From: Siphonodentalium dalli
Lineage: Eukaryota; Mollusca; Scaphopoda; Gadilida; Siphonodentaliidae
DNA length: 64,000 nt
Direction of reading: 5' to 3'
NCBI GenBank assembly: GCA_032622095.1
Contig: CP136068.1
Coordinates: 161,777,465 to 161,841,464, forward strand
This document shows positions 11,762 through 23,474 of this stretch, piece after piece. Both the position numbers and the translations under genes were made by a program. The first letter of the stretch is position 1, and the number at the start of each line of letters is the position of its first letter. The notes beneath the pieces were generated by a model. The model made no database searches. It saw only the letters and a program-made list of their open reading frames with translations, and was not told the origin of the DNA.

Positions 11762-12160
11762 TTTATTACATGATCCAAAAACTCTACAAAACATACATAA
11801 TAAATCAACAAATGGGACGATAAACTAACATCTGCTTCTATAAGGCATGCGATGACGTTTCACGTAAGTATGCGTTGTTTGTCCATGTAAAGAAATAGTC
11901 CCAGATAAATAAAGACTCTTTGGCGTATTTTAAGGCGTATATTTAATGACAGAACTTTTCCAACTCTTCATTCATTATTGCTTGTTGGAAAAATATTGGA
12001 AGCCATAGTATTTTGAGACATAGCGTATGTAAAGTAAATAGACGACAAACCGGATGTCAAAGGTTACCTGGCACTATTTCTTGTTATCAAAAGAACGTTT
12101 AATATCAGAATTTATAGAATGGGTTTATAGAATGGAATAAGGGTAGGATCATGTAATAAA
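11762..12160 (+). mobile_element. 400-bp MITE with 15-bp terminal inverted repeats
   Basis: Ends are TTTATTACATGATCC and GGATCATGTAATAAA, an exact 15-bp inverted pair. The interior (ATTGGAAGCCATAGTATTTT, GCACTATTTCTTGTTATC and others) matches 38419-38793 in the opposite orientation. It directly follows the 11604-11758 palindrome, and the second copy has the same neighbour. No coding sequence. Confidence 0.8.
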
Positions 12161-12555
12161 GAGACGTATCAATCAATCGAGTGGCTTTGACTAAGATTTT
12201 GAGGACACCTGGTTATCAAATCTCCACGAAGATACAGATACTTTAATGAAATGTCCCAGTGGTCCTCTGTCCATTGTGCTATATACTGGCTAATTATTCT
12301 CAGTTTAAAAGAAATTTTGCTATGCCCCTATATCAGCTGCATCTGCCCGACACAGAATGAGATTTTGAGTTTTTGTTTGTTGGGCGATGAGTCTGTTCTA
12401 AACATGAATGATATCCTCTGTATTTTGGGCAGATATAACATTGTGAGATGTCAGTATTGGAGGATCCTGAAAAGTCATGTGCCACTGACTCCGTTTTCTT
12501 TTATCCCAGACATTATACTCGACGGCACACTGTGACCACAATTGTTGAACAGGCC
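12161..12555. other. No gene recognised
   Basis: One 94-codon frame (12251-12535, plus) has no recognisable domain. Its composition does not stand out from the surrounding intergenic sequence. Confidence 0.4.
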
Positions 12556-13189
12556 TTATAGTCCAGGCACATTAGGTTTCACTACGGCAAAAAATAGGGG
12601 AAAGCTGAATTTTTCTGGGACTACTAAGAAGATGCTTATGGACAATATGGCAAAAGTCCCCTAGAATCCGAGTTGAGCTTTTTGAGATATCATGATTTTT
12701 CGTAACGGTGCAGATTCTGACGAAATTACATCAGACCATACGCGAATGCAGTCATATGTAGGCTAATTTACGGACTCATTCTTCACACATACCCGTCCAC
12801 CGTGGAGCAGGTGTCGCTAGATATGTGTAATTGATACTAGAGCTTACTAACAGTCGATATTCCATAATTGTGATGACATTTATTGCCGAAGAGAGCATAT
12901 AAATCGCATGGTGATTCAACATTTTCCTAATAAAAGAGGGCGAGTAAAGGTATTCAGACGACAATGAGCTAAAATATGAACCATTATATTAGACCAGTGG
13001 TTAATTCAGAAAAGGAAAGTGATAATATATATCGAACTATCACCATCCTTAAGATTTTATAGCCGGAAACTTAACACTACCCCCTAAATTGTACGCCATG
13101 GCTTTGAGTGTATAACAGGCCAAACTACCACATAATAGTCCTGGCGTTTGGCGTAACAATTGTGCAAATGGTGATAACACTATGAAACT

Positions 13190-13900
13190 TGGCACGTAGG
13201 TTCTCTATACAATGTTAATCATTTTCAGATGTGTAAACATCGCGGCAGGTCTTTCCTTAGCAACGGTTGCTGGCAACTGTCCGACATCGAAGAAATACAA
13301 ATATGACTGATATTATGGCAGTTTTAACAATCTAAACTATGTCATGCAGCATTTTTATGGTGAAAATAAAATTAGTTGTTGTTAGAGTGGATCTGGCTGG
13401 AAAATTACCATATTTCTTACTTACTGGGATGGTAACGGTTGCTAGGGACATACCCGAAATAGAAAAATGCCGAACTGACTGATATTATGGAAGTTTCAAA
13501 CTAATATAGACTACGTCATTATCATTTTATGGTGAAACAACTTTAATAGTTGTTGTTAGTGTGGGTTCGACTTAAACAATTACTATATGTTTCTGGTAAC
13601 GGTTGCTAGGGACATACCCAAAATCGAAAATTTCACACATGACTGATATTATGGTAGTTTAAACAAACTAAACTACGCCATGTAACATACATATATTGAA
13701 CACAATTATTATAATTGTTGTATGTGTGAACATGACAGTAAAGTTGCTGCATTCGTTACCTAACGGGTGGTGTAATGGTTGCTATGGACATATCCACCTT
13801 TAAAAACATACCATATGTATGAGTTTCTGGTAATTTAACTGATATAACTGTTTCATAATATGGTATGCGTTTCGGGCAATTTACATGATATAATTGTTTC
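13190..13900 (+). repeat. Tandem units of about 165-175 bp, left arm
   Basis: The phrase ACGGTTGCTAGGGACATACC with later GACTGATATTATGG recurs at about 13263, 13435, 13599 and 13775 (spacing 172, 164 and 176 bp). Copies are diverged. Confidence 0.75.
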
Positions 13901-14279
13901 ATAATATGCCACATTATGCTTATATTGACAATAATGCATCACTATAGGTTGTTGTATTGTGTACTGATGTATTCTCATGTGATTCCCATGTGGCAGATTG
14001 GTATTGAGGTTTCAATGTTGCTACGTAACCACCTACCATTGACAAATCTACTTAAAACTGACAGACTATTCAGTTATTTTTATCAAAATGACATACCTGT
14101 GTGGAGTTTATGATTGTATCTTCCATCAATCGATTGTTGGAATGCATTTTAATGAGACATGTAAAACATATTGACCCACATTTATGTCGATACTACCTGA
14201 CCCCCCCCCCCCCCCCCATGGAATCCGACATTCACACTACAATTGACAATGGAATCCATGCAGAACACTATATCATGGT

Positions 14280-14927
14280 ATGCTAGCATACCCACCAGTT
14301 GCTATATGGTAGGAAATATGTGTCTTTCATATCCATGCCATAACTACATATATGTCAATACATTGGCATGTGTCATGTACATGTCTATAGGAGCTCGTAC
14401 ATGAGCATGGCCTATATATTTCAGACTGCGATACCATGAACTACATTTAGGAACCGGTCCCCATTTCCTATTTACATGGGCAGCCATGTGCCCATTATCA
14501 ACCCATAGTTACCATGGTGAATGACCTATATATATGGAACTGCATCAAATGACGTGTCTTAACTACTGTGTCCATGTCATAGAAAGGGGTCTGGACCATT
14601 GTCCATTGCCTACCAGCATACATGTGAATATATGAACTGACTAATAACGTCGGTTCCGTAGCTTATATTTAGGGACCTGTATCCAATGCATACATAATTA
14701 TAGTCACCTGGGTATTAGGACTACTTAAACGTGCCTGGGTCTTTGGTGTAGATATATCACGTATAAGGGGTGGATCCATATCCTACATATAGGCATCCGC
14801 TTATTCCTGGTATAATGCTATATGGCATACATATATCGGCCTTGGTTCATGGTCTACACATATAGGCATGTGTCCATGGCCAACCTACAGTGCCATGTGT
14901 GTGTGCTATTTATAGGCGCCTCCACCC
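14280..14927. repeat. Degenerate short repeats in the element centre (left half)
   Basis: Loosely repeated phrases of the type 'catatata..catg.gtccatggcc.acatatag' at about 40-60 bp spacing. Divergence is high and the unit is hard to delimit. A C17-class run lies at 14201-14217 just upstream. Confidence 0.5.
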
Positions 14928-14931
14928 TTAA

Positions 14932-15424
14932 AGGTACGGTTGGCCTTGGCGGTGGGTATCCTGTAAAAATATTTCCACCCGTCAAAAACCGCCACAAACA
15001 GAAAGAACATCAAAAAGTAGACATACTTGTCCGTATACAAATAAGATATATCGCATAAACAGTATGTTATTGTCATTTGTTAGACCATTGTTATGTAAAC
15101 AAAAGCATAAAAAGTTACTTTTCTGGTGTTTGTTTATATTATGATGGTAAACATAAAGAGCGTTCTTTGTTGGTGAATTCCTGATATGGAACAAATAAAG
15201 AGCGTTTATGCCATTTTTGTGTGATTAGCCAGTAGCATTGTGCTGTCTTCTGTAACACAATCAGGCTCTTGCTTGGGTAAAATATAGTAGGTCTTTATGA
15301 TAACATGCTGTTTACGCGATAGTCATGGTATATATGAACGAAAATGTATGCATTTTAATGTTTTTCTGTTTACGGTGATTGGAACAAATATGAATATTTT
15401 CGACAACTAAGGCCTCACGTGCCT
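14932..15424. mobile_element. Nested MITE flanked by TTAA
   Basis: Left end TTAA then AGGTACGGTTGGCCTTGG; right end CTAAGGCCTCACGTGCCT then TTAA (14928-14931 and 15425-15428). The terminal repeats match at about 14 of 18 positions. It interrupts the degenerate centre of the 4.7-kb element, so it is younger than its host. No coding sequence is seen. Confidence 0.6.
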
Positions 15425-15428
15425 TTAA

Positions 15429-15990
15429 CCTTCATATATGTGGCATCGGTCCAATATCTATGTATAGGTTGATCTGTCACAAAACTGTCCCATATGTTCA
15501 TACCATATATATGGTCCTGAATCCACGGTGTACTAATGTATTGTGCATCAGACTTGGTATCCGAGTACATGGGCACTTGGGTATTTGAACCATGCAACCG
15601 TGTCATGGTCCTTGAAAATGCAGCTTAGGTATCATACATGTATAATGGGCTGGGTCCATCGCCATAGAGTATACTAATGTATTTATATAACACGGCATCG
15701 CTCCATTGCTGCCCTGGTGACCATGTATAACCCGTCTAACATCGTAGTTAAATGGTGTATGCCCTGTCTATAGATGCTTGGATCCAAGGCCAATATATAA
15801 GGGTTTATATGAAGCGGTCTGGTTCATGGACTATACATATCCTAGTCTATATGTATGGCCATGTGTCCTACGACTACGTATATGTGCCTGGGTCCTAACC
15901 CAACTATTGTAGGCTAGGCCCATGGCTAACATATTGGTGGCTGACCCTTTGTTCTTCATATATAGAAGAGTGGGTCCGTGACTTACATTA
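15429..15990. repeat. Degenerate short repeats in the element centre (right half)
   Basis: Continues the 'tgggtccatggcctacatatag'-like phrases seen left of the nested MITE, supporting the view that the nested element split one block. Confidence 0.5.
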
Positions 15991-16059
15991 TACATCTAGC
16001 TGTGTTGGTCTATGGCTTATATAACTATTATGGTCATGCCTCATATAAAATATAAGCAA

Positions 16060-16790
16060 CGACTTTTCAACTCTCACTTTTAATTCCCGATATCTGAATT
16101 GGATAATTGTACCCATATGGAAACTAAATTTGTAGCATATTCTGGTTAGGCCCACATTAACACCATAACAAACGAGTTTAATTAAAACTACCATAATATC
16201 AGTGCATTTTGGGTATTTCCTGTATGACCCTGGCAACAGACACCACTCATATAAGTAAGAATTATATGGTACTATTTTCAGCCAGCTCAACACTAACAAC
16301 AACTATTATCATTGTTTTCAACATAAAAGTGCCATTTGGTGTAGTTTAGTTTGTTAAAGCAAATAAATATCAGTCATATGTGCATTTTTATATTTTGTGT
16401 GTCCCTAGCAACCTTCACCACCACTGTCCTGTAAGTAAAACATATGGCAGTTTGTCAGTCAGGTCAAAACTGACAACAATTATTTTCACCATAAAATGCT
16501 ACACGACGTAATTTAGTTTGTTAGATCTAACATAATATCAGTCATATGCATTAATTCGATGCCGGGTAGTTGCTATCCGTTGCTAAGAAGAGCCTGTTGC
16601 GAATGTCACCACATGTGAAAATGAGCAGTAGTGTATAAGAAACATATGTGCCAAGTGTCATGCTTTTATCGCCTTTTTCACAGTTGTTGTGTTTTCTACA
16701 ACAACCGCATGAACTAGCAGAAGGGCAAAATGTGGCGAGAGTCAGTTTAGGGGGTAGGGTTATGTTTTTACAAGTATTTGCCACTTATCA
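16060..16790 (-). repeat. Tandem units of about 165-175 bp, right arm
   Basis: Complement of the left-arm units: CCATAATATCAGT and GTCCCTAGCAACC recur at about 16190-16560. The block forms the matching half of the inverted arms. Confidence 0.7.
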
Positions 16791-17286
16791 TAGGTATAGT
16801 CGCTAATTCCGCAAGTTATATTGAAGGAGTGGTGTATGTGCAGTTTTTAAAACAAATTGCTCGCGTCTACGTAATGAGTAGCCCGAGAAATTTGACATCG
16901 ACTACGACAGTTTGTCTGAAAAAATCGTCATTTTTTGGGGTCATTAAGTTATTTTTGTCCATAATGTGCGAAATTCATTCAAATCTTCCCGTTCAATTGG
17001 TATATTGGTTCGAGAATTGTGTATTGAACAATATTGAGTACATTTGGTATATGTTTCGGCTGAAAAATTGATATAGCATCCAATTATTCCCATGATTGTG
17101 AAAAATATAAAAGTTAGTTTTTTTTATATGGAAAAAATGGTTTAACTCAAAAAGCTCAACTCGGATTTTAGGGGACTTTTCGTGACGCATCCGCGATGTT
17201 ATGGCCTAAATAATATAAAAAAATAAGCTTTCCCCTATTTATTTCCTTACTTTTCCCCTTTCACGCCTAATGTGCCTGGACTATTA

Positions 17287-17640
17287 TATGCATTTCCATA
17301 TCTCTTGTAACTTTTGTGTGGAAACTATATTGAATGGGGCAGACTCAATTGTGTTATAATATTAACATGAGCTATTCTAATATTTTAACATGCACCATTA
17401 TCTTCCTCGCAAAATGTTACCACAGTTTGAACGCATTGGTGTCACCTCGATTGTACCCCGTGAAGTTATATATAGAACTCATACAGACAGACATATATTT
17501 GCAAATATATCTAGGCACCAAATGTGACATTTTACGTACGATTTGATTCCTCGTATTATTTGAGAAGTACGTGTGTGAATTTGATGTTAATTGGCACTTA
17601 AACATATTTATATCAGTTGTGGTGACTCACCCGTCCCTAT
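17287..17640. other. No gene recognised
   Basis: AT-rich sequence with two short overlapping frames on opposite strands (17334-17546 and 17417-17605). Neither has a recognisable domain. Confidence 0.4.
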
Positions 17641-19400
17641 TTCGGACTCAAGCGCGCAACATTTGACATCATTAAACCACAAACTTAGACTCATTATGGA
17701 GATGAATATATATAAAATTGTTTAAAATTGGCGAGTATACAAATTCGTATCAGATTTAAGGCCCCGTGCACATCTCTCACTCTCACCCAAACTGTACTAA
17801 TTTGGCGTAGTTAAACCACATGATTAGATTCATCATATCACGGAGAATATGTACCAATCTAGTGGACATCGGCGCTAAATATATTGTTTATCTATTCGTG
17901 TGTCTCTCTCGCCCTCTCGAATGACACCAGTTTTGGCATCTTTAAAGCACACAATTAGACTCCTGATATCATGGAGATAAATATTTATCAAATTAAAAAA
18001 ATAAATATTTTTATCAAATTGAGTGCCAACCCACAACATCTCGCACACAAACAACACCAATATAGCGTCTTTAAATCACATGATTTGATTCCTCGTATCG
18101 TGGATAAGAATGTGTATCAATTTGGTGCAAATTGGCGCTAAAATTATTTTTATCAATGTTGGTGCCCCTCTCCCTTTCAGTGCACCCCTGACTCGAATGA
18201 CGCAACTTTTGACAGCTTCAAGCCTCCCCATTAGCCTCCTGATACCGTGTGGATGATTGGATAAGTTTTTGTATAACATTGGCGAGTGTACAAATTCGTA
18301 TCAAATTTATGGCCCCCATATCTCTCATCCAAACAGCACCAATTTGGCGTATCTAAACCACAAGATTAGTTTCTCGTATCACGGAGAATATGTAGCAATC
18401 TGGTGCAGCGCTAAACATATTGTTCGTCTTTTTTGAGTTCCTCTCACCCCTATGCATCATGACTAGAGTGGTCCCACTTGTGACATCCTTAAACCACACA
18501 ATTAGACTCCTGATAAACCAATTTTGATCAAAGTTAGTGCCCACTAACCCCCATCTCTCACCCAAAAAACAGCACCAACATGGCGTCTTTAAATTAGACG
18601 ATCAGACTCCTCGTATTTTGGATGAGAATGCGTATCACTTTGGTGGAAATTGGTGCTAAAATTATTACGTATCAATGTTGGTGCCCCTCTGCCTTTCAGT
18701 TCAACCCTGACTCGAATGACACCACTGTTGACACATTTAAGCCACACAATTATAGACTCATCATACCATGGGGATGATAGTGTATAAGTGTGGTGGCAAT
18801 CGGCGACTAAACCCATTCTTATCAAATTGATTGAATGCCCCTCCCACAATCTTTCATCAAAACGACAGCAATTTGGAGTCTTTAAATCGCACAATTAGAT
18901 TCCTTGTATCATGGAGAAGAATATTTATCAATTTGGTGGAATTCGTTTTATCAATTTTGGCGCCCCTCTCCCCTTCCGTGCACCCCTGGCGCGAATGGCG
19001 CCACAATTGACACATTTAAACAACACCATTTGATTCCTCATATCATGGGCATTATTATATAAAAGTTTTATGGCAATCGGCGGCAAACATGTTTTCTACC
19101 CCTCCCCTGTTCTGCCCTGACAACGGCGTCACTTTAGAAAATTCTAACCCACACCATTATCCTTCTAGTAAAAAGTTACCCTAGTAGACCGTTGGTGCCA
19201 TCTAGATGGTCCCTCGGCGCTAAACTTAGTTTATACATTTTGGTGCCCATCTCCCCTTCAGTGCATCCCTGACTCGAACGGGTCACTCTTGATATATTTA
19301 AACCACACCATCAGATTCCTTGTATCATGGTGATGGTTATATATAAGTTTCGTGGCAATCGGCGGCAATTTTTTTTTGTCTGCCACTCCCCCTTTTCTGC
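17640..19400. repeat. Degenerate tandem repeat, unit about 135-150 bp, about 12 copies
   Basis: The order 'tttaaaccacacaattagactcctgatatcatgg', then 'tatcaatttggtggcaatcggcg', then 'gcccctctcccttcagtgcacccctgactcgaatgacacc' is repeated from about 17640 to 19400 with many substitutions and size changes. Short minus-strand frames repeat the same words (for example GVIRVR) because of the unit. A related phrase (CAAATTTGGTTGAAATCGGT) occurs at 37886. Confidence 0.7.
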
Positions 19401-19485
19401 ATAGTTTTGTAACTTACTTCAGCCAATGTATGATCACTTTTGTATTATATAGATCATGCCATGAATCTCTACTCTGGCTAACGTA

Positions 19486-20690
19486 GGGCCCTGCGAACCG
19501 TTCGAGGTTCGGTTCGGTTCGAAACCGCTGTGATGATTCGGTCCGGTTCGAAACCTTAGACGGGATTCGTTTATATCGAACCTTTTTTTTAGTCCTGCAA
19601 AATGGGCAAATTTTGCGTACTGGGAATTGTTTATTGATTATATACCGTATATTAATTGGTTTACATACAACTGTGTGATACTATGATTTTATGTTTACAT
19701 TGGACATAATTACTTTGATCATTACTCGGGCGGGGTAACTGGGTGATATTTCATTGAACGGGTCTTTTGGCATAACTTTATTCCGCTCCCGCTAAACGGT
19801 TCAGTCGGACATGTCAAATTCGTGATAATTAATTAGTAAAACTATAACATTTCTATCTCAGTCAAAGTTCTACCTCGTCAAAGTTTGTTTTATTCTCCAT
19901 ATAACTTTACTAATAGACATAATTATACCTAACAAACGAGACAATAAGTTATGATTATTGATGAATACAGATCGAACAAGCTTTTTTGAATTCCGTAAAC
20001 TGGCTGAAAGTGAATAGGTATTTCAGGCAGCCTTCTGTGTCAACAATTGGAGTCAACCAATCACAGTGAGGAGAAGGTGTGGCCATTGTTTATCAGCATA
20101 AATGATTGACATGATTATGTAACCCGATGTGCTTTGTCTTGAGACACTTACTAGTAATTGCTACAACGCGACGTCGGCACGCTTTGATCTTTGTCATGTG
20201 TTGTCGCAGTTACAGATTGACGAGTCTGTTAATAGTTACCGAGTTATGCCACGTGACGCGTTCATGCTGTCAGTGTGTTAGGAGTTCAATGCGTCGTTTA
20301 TCGCGTTGTTTACACTGTACATATGTACGACTGGAAGCTTGACCGATGATTCAATCAGACATCTGTCTCACTTACTGTTAGAATAAGTTATGATTTTTCA
20401 TGAGTGATGCTCAGTGAGCGGACGCGGGTATATTTGTTTTAATCGGGGTTATGTAATATAATGTATGGACATAAATGGAACATAAAATCAACGTTTTATC
20501 GGATTGTCATTCATCTCCAATATAAAATAATTCTTCAACATGTAATTATCTTATATCGTATACGATAAATTTGTATATAACACGTTGATTGTACTATTAT
20601 AATGATTCACATACGTTCTAACTGGCTACTAGTATTATGAGTACGTTGCTTGGACTCTCTTCAATGACACGGTCGGTAATTGGGTTCGAG
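19486..20690. other. No gene recognised; possible old insertion in a dispersed repeat
   Basis: Begins TAGGGCCCTGCGAACCGTTC followed by repeated GGTTCGGTTCG-like words, which recalls some hAT ends, but no matching right end was found. The sequence on either side resembles the dispersed repeat E seen at 54283-54480, so this block may be an insertion in a copy of E. Confidence 0.3.
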
Positions 20691-20694
20691 ATTC

Positions 20695-20800
20695 GGTACA
20701 AGAACAAAACCTTGTAACTTTTTGAAGTTTTTACAGGGAACCTTATACAGTGGAAAAAATAACGCGGGGAATATATTTCTTAGTTATTATGTGTTCAGAT
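20695..20800 (+). repeat. Dispersed repeat E (partial copy)
   Basis: Shares AAAACCTTG.AACTTTTTGAAG, GACAGGGAACCTT-like words and TATATTTCTTAGTTAT with 54350-54440 and, in the opposite orientation, with 22630-22720 and 23500-23590. Confidence 0.65.
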
Positions 20801-20807
20801 AATTCCA

Positions 20808-20945
20808 ACAGCGCCCCCCTTGAATCAACCACAAGGTTTTGCATCATTCCATTTGCACCCCCACTATGAATCAAATCAAACCAAACAACCCCCTTGAATC
20901 AGAACAAACGTTTTGCATAATTTCATTCCTCCTTGCACCTAAGCG
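20808..20945. repeat. Diverged duplication of about 75 bp
   Basis: The phrase 'cccccttgaatca...aaggttttgcatcattcca' is repeated as 'cccccttgaatcagaacaaacgttttgcataatttcatt'. Confidence 0.5.
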
Positions 20946-20982
20946 TTCACGGGCCAAATAGCCTATTTATAAACCATGGTTC

Positions 20983-21405
20983 TATCTACCCGGTATGATA
21001 ATATTCGTCTATCTACCCGGTATGATAATATTCGTCTATCTACCCGGCCGGTATGATAATATTCGTCTATCTACCCGGTATGATAATATTCGTCTTTCTA
21101 CCCGGTATGATAATATTCATATATTTATAAACCATGGTTCTATCTACCCGGTATGATAATATTCATATATTTATAAAACATGGTTCTATCTACCCGGTAT
21201 GATAATATTCATATATTTATAAAACATGGTTCTATCTACCCGGTATGATAATATTCATATATTTATAAGCCATGGTTCTATCTACCCGGTATGATAATAT
21301 TCATATATTTATAAGCCATGGTTCTATCTACCCGGTATGATAATATTCATATATTTATAATCCATGGTTCTATCTACCCGGTATGATAATATTCATATAT
21401 TTTGA
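20983..21405. repeat. Minisatellite with 27-bp and 46-bp unit lengths
   Basis: About five units of 27 bp (TCTATCTACCCGGTATGATA then ATATTCG) change to about seven units of 46 bp, which add CATATATTTATAAAACATGG to the same core. Copies are nearly identical, suggesting recent amplification. One 27-bp unit carries an extra CCGG. Confidence 0.85.
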
Positions 21406-21524
21406 ACCTAAACATCCTAACATCTAGTGGTGTAACTACGGGCAATAAACCAGGACACACCGGGCCGACCATGGTTGGGCCTGGTGTGCGAAATTTTTGA
21501 AATCTGAACAAGAAAATCGCTAAA

Positions 21525-21960
21525 TCCTAGCATCTAGACTAGCCTCAAGCATTCATAGAGTTGGAAATTTCAAACCTGACACCCCGACTTAGGTTGGAAA
21601 ATTTCCAACTGATGACAATTCCAGTGACAATTTTGACCAAATGTAGGACAATTTTGTTTTTTTAAATTAACTAGAAGTTTTTTGACTTGACTAGGACCAG
21701 GACACAAGCTTCCCAAGACAGTGTTGGAAATTTCCATCCTGACACTCCCTAAGGTTGGAACATTTCTAACTGATGGCCATTTCAGTTCAAAATTTTCACC
21801 AAAAGAAGGCAAATATTGGTCCAAAAACAATAAATTCCCCCCAATAAATTGTTTGAAAATCAAACGACAAGAACATTTTCAACCTATTGTTGGTGTGAAA
21901 TATTTCCAACTAATGTTGTGTCAGGTATGAAATTTCCAACTGTTGAAAATTTTGACACCC
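21525..21960 (+). repeat. Dispersed repeat D, two tandem copies
   Basis: The order TTGGAAATTTC, CTGACACCCC, AGGTTGGAA, TTTCCAACTGATG, CATTTCAGT, TTGACCAAA appears twice (about 21559 and 21723) and ends in a C run at 21958-21968. The same family lies at 35051-35275 (opposite strand), 57575-57720 and 59765-60000. Confidence 0.7.
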
Positions 21961-22008
21961 CCCCCCCCAAACCGCCCCTGTCGCCACGTCTCTGTATGTG
22001 TTCCTTAA

Positions 22009-22396
22009 CCCTTTACCCAACAAACCGGCCAAAACCGGCCAAATAAAGCTTCAACAGCCTAAAATATCTTCGGTCTGTCTCAATAGAACTATACAAATAT
22101 GGATATCATTGGAACCGGCTCCTTGACCACATTGTGATAGTTACAGTTATGCCCTGTGCCAATGCATTCTCTTATATATGCGAGTCGACCATAGGTCGCC
22201 TCGCATATATAAGAGAATGCATTGGCCTAAAAAAAATCTTTTTTTAACACTTTTTACCATTCTTACATTCTTTAACAATTTTATAATTTTTAATGTGTTA
22301 AGCCAATGCATTCTCTTATATATGCGAGGCGACCTATGGTCGACTCGCATATATAAGAGAATGCATTGGCACAGGGCCCTTCTGTTGGGTAAAGGG
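22009..22396 (+). mobile_element. Family B MITE (piggyBac-type: TTAA flanks, CCC...GGG ends), complete
   Basis: TTAA at 22005-22008 and 22397-22400 flank an element that starts CCCTTTACCCAACA and ends TGTTGGGTAAAGGG. TTAA target duplication with CCC/GGG termini is the signature of piggyBac-superfamily insertions. One side has a long arm (GGCCAAAACCGGCC, then CTTCAACAGCCTAAAATATC and CATTGGAACCGGCTCC) and the other is short. Between them sits the double hairpin core (22158-22226 and 22302-22370). No transposase. It interrupts repeat E at a TTAA. Confidence 0.85.
22158..22370. repeat. Double hairpin core in family B copy 1
   Basis: Forward palindrome 22158-22226, spacer with TTCTTACATTCTTTAACAAT, reverse palindrome 22302-22370. 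Same core as in families A and C. Confidence 0.85.
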
Positions 22397-22603
22397 TTAA
22401 TAATGTAATTCACTGTAGGTGAAGCTCCCAACTGGAATGTTCACAATTTAAGTGACATTGTGAGCGATTTTGCTAAATACATCTTACAATTATTGATTTC
22501 TCATGGGTAATTAACTCAATGTTTATTGCGATATCGGCTCACAAAAGTCACGGAAAAGCATGCAATTTCGAGTTGGGCCATTCACCTACATCGACGTGCA
22601 TTA

Positions 22604-22810
22604 TTAAGGAACAAATAATAACTAAGAAATATGTTCCCCGCGTTATTTTTTCGACTTTATAAGGTTCCCTGTCAAAACTTAAAATAGTTCCAAGATTTTG
22701 TATACTGGTGGAATATGATCTCTATACGGGCGTTATATCGCAATATTAATATACCACTTCTTTTGACTGGCACTGTAGCAAGAGTAGAGATTCATGGCAT
22801 GATCTGGGTA
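22604..22810 (-). repeat. Dispersed repeat E, copy in duplication unit 1
   Basis: Complement of 54283-54450: TTAAGGAACAAATAATAACT, ATATGTTCCCCGCG, AAGGTTCCCTGTCAAAACTT, GGTGGAATATGATCTC, ATTCATGGCATGATC. The TTAA at 22604-22607 is unoccupied here. An equivalent copy lies at 23475-23680 in unit 2. Confidence 0.75.
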
Positions 22811-22848
22811 TTATAGTGTAAAATGACCATAATTTCTTAACTGCTACA

Positions 22849-22929
22849 TGAGGTCCCCAGTGGGTGAATTTAGTGATGCTAGCCCGCCATGCGTGATAGC
22901 ATCGCTCTATTCACCCTCTGGGGACCTCA
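22849..22929. repeat. 81-bp hairpin (unit 1)
   Basis: TGAGGTCCCCAG, GGGTGAAT and GATGCTA pair with TAGCATC, ATTCACCC and CTGGGGACCTCA, leaving a loop of about 12 bases. It is duplicated exactly at 23720-23800. Confidence 0.8.
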
Positions 22930-22950
22930 ATATTCACCCATATCTGTTAA

Positions 22951-23332
22951 CCCTTTACCCAACAGAACGGCCCTGTGCCAATGCATTCTCTTATATATGC
23001 GAGTCGACCATAGGTCGCCTCGCATATATAAGAGAATGCATTGGCTTAACACATTAAAAATTATAAAATTGTTAAAGAATGTAAGAAAAAATGGTAAAAA
23101 GTGTTAAAAAAAGATTTTTTTTAGGCCAATGCATTCTCTTATATATGCGAGGCGACCTATGGTCGACTCGCATATATAAGAGAATGCATTGGCACAGGGC
23201 ATAACTGTAACTATCACAATGTGGTCAAGGAGCCGGTTCCAATGATATCCATATTTGTATGGTTCTATTGAGACAGACCGAAGATATTTTAGGCTGTTGA
23301 AGCTTTATTTGGCCGGTTTTGGCCGGTTTGTT
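22951..23332 (-). mobile_element. Family B MITE copy 2, right end truncated by duplication
   Basis: TTAA at 22947-22950 precedes CCCTTTACCCAACAGAACGG, the short arm. The hairpin pair is at 22977-23045 and 23125-23193. The long arm stops at GGCCGGTTTGTT and runs into the next duplication unit, so the GGGTAAAGGGTTAA end is missing. Confidence 0.85.
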
Positions 23333-23474
23333 AGCGATTTTGCTAAATACATCTTACAATTATTGAATTTCTCATGGGTAATTAACTCAATGTTTATTGC
23401 GATATCGGCTCACAAAAGTCACGGAAAAGCATGCAATTTCGAGTTGGGCCATTCACCTACATCGACGTGCATTA

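Larger units (their letters stand above)
12559..17283. mobile_element. 4.7-kb non-autonomous element with long inverted arms, TTA flanks
   Basis: The termini are TAGTCCAGGCACATTAGG and its exact complement, flanked by TTA at 12556-12558 and 17284-17286. The arms continue as diverged inverted copies; for example AGTCCCCTAGAATCCGAG pairs with CTCGGATTTTAGGGGACT, and ACTACCCCCTAAA pairs with its complement near 16750. Both arms contain a tandem series of about 165-175 bp units. A 3-bp TWA target duplication is typical of the PIF/Harbinger superfamily, but no transposase is present, so that assignment is inference from the TSD alone. Confidence 0.75.

Noticed and set aside
19486-20690. Complete hAT element starting TAGGGCCCTGCGAACC
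   Set aside because: No matching inverted right end and no flanking duplication were found.
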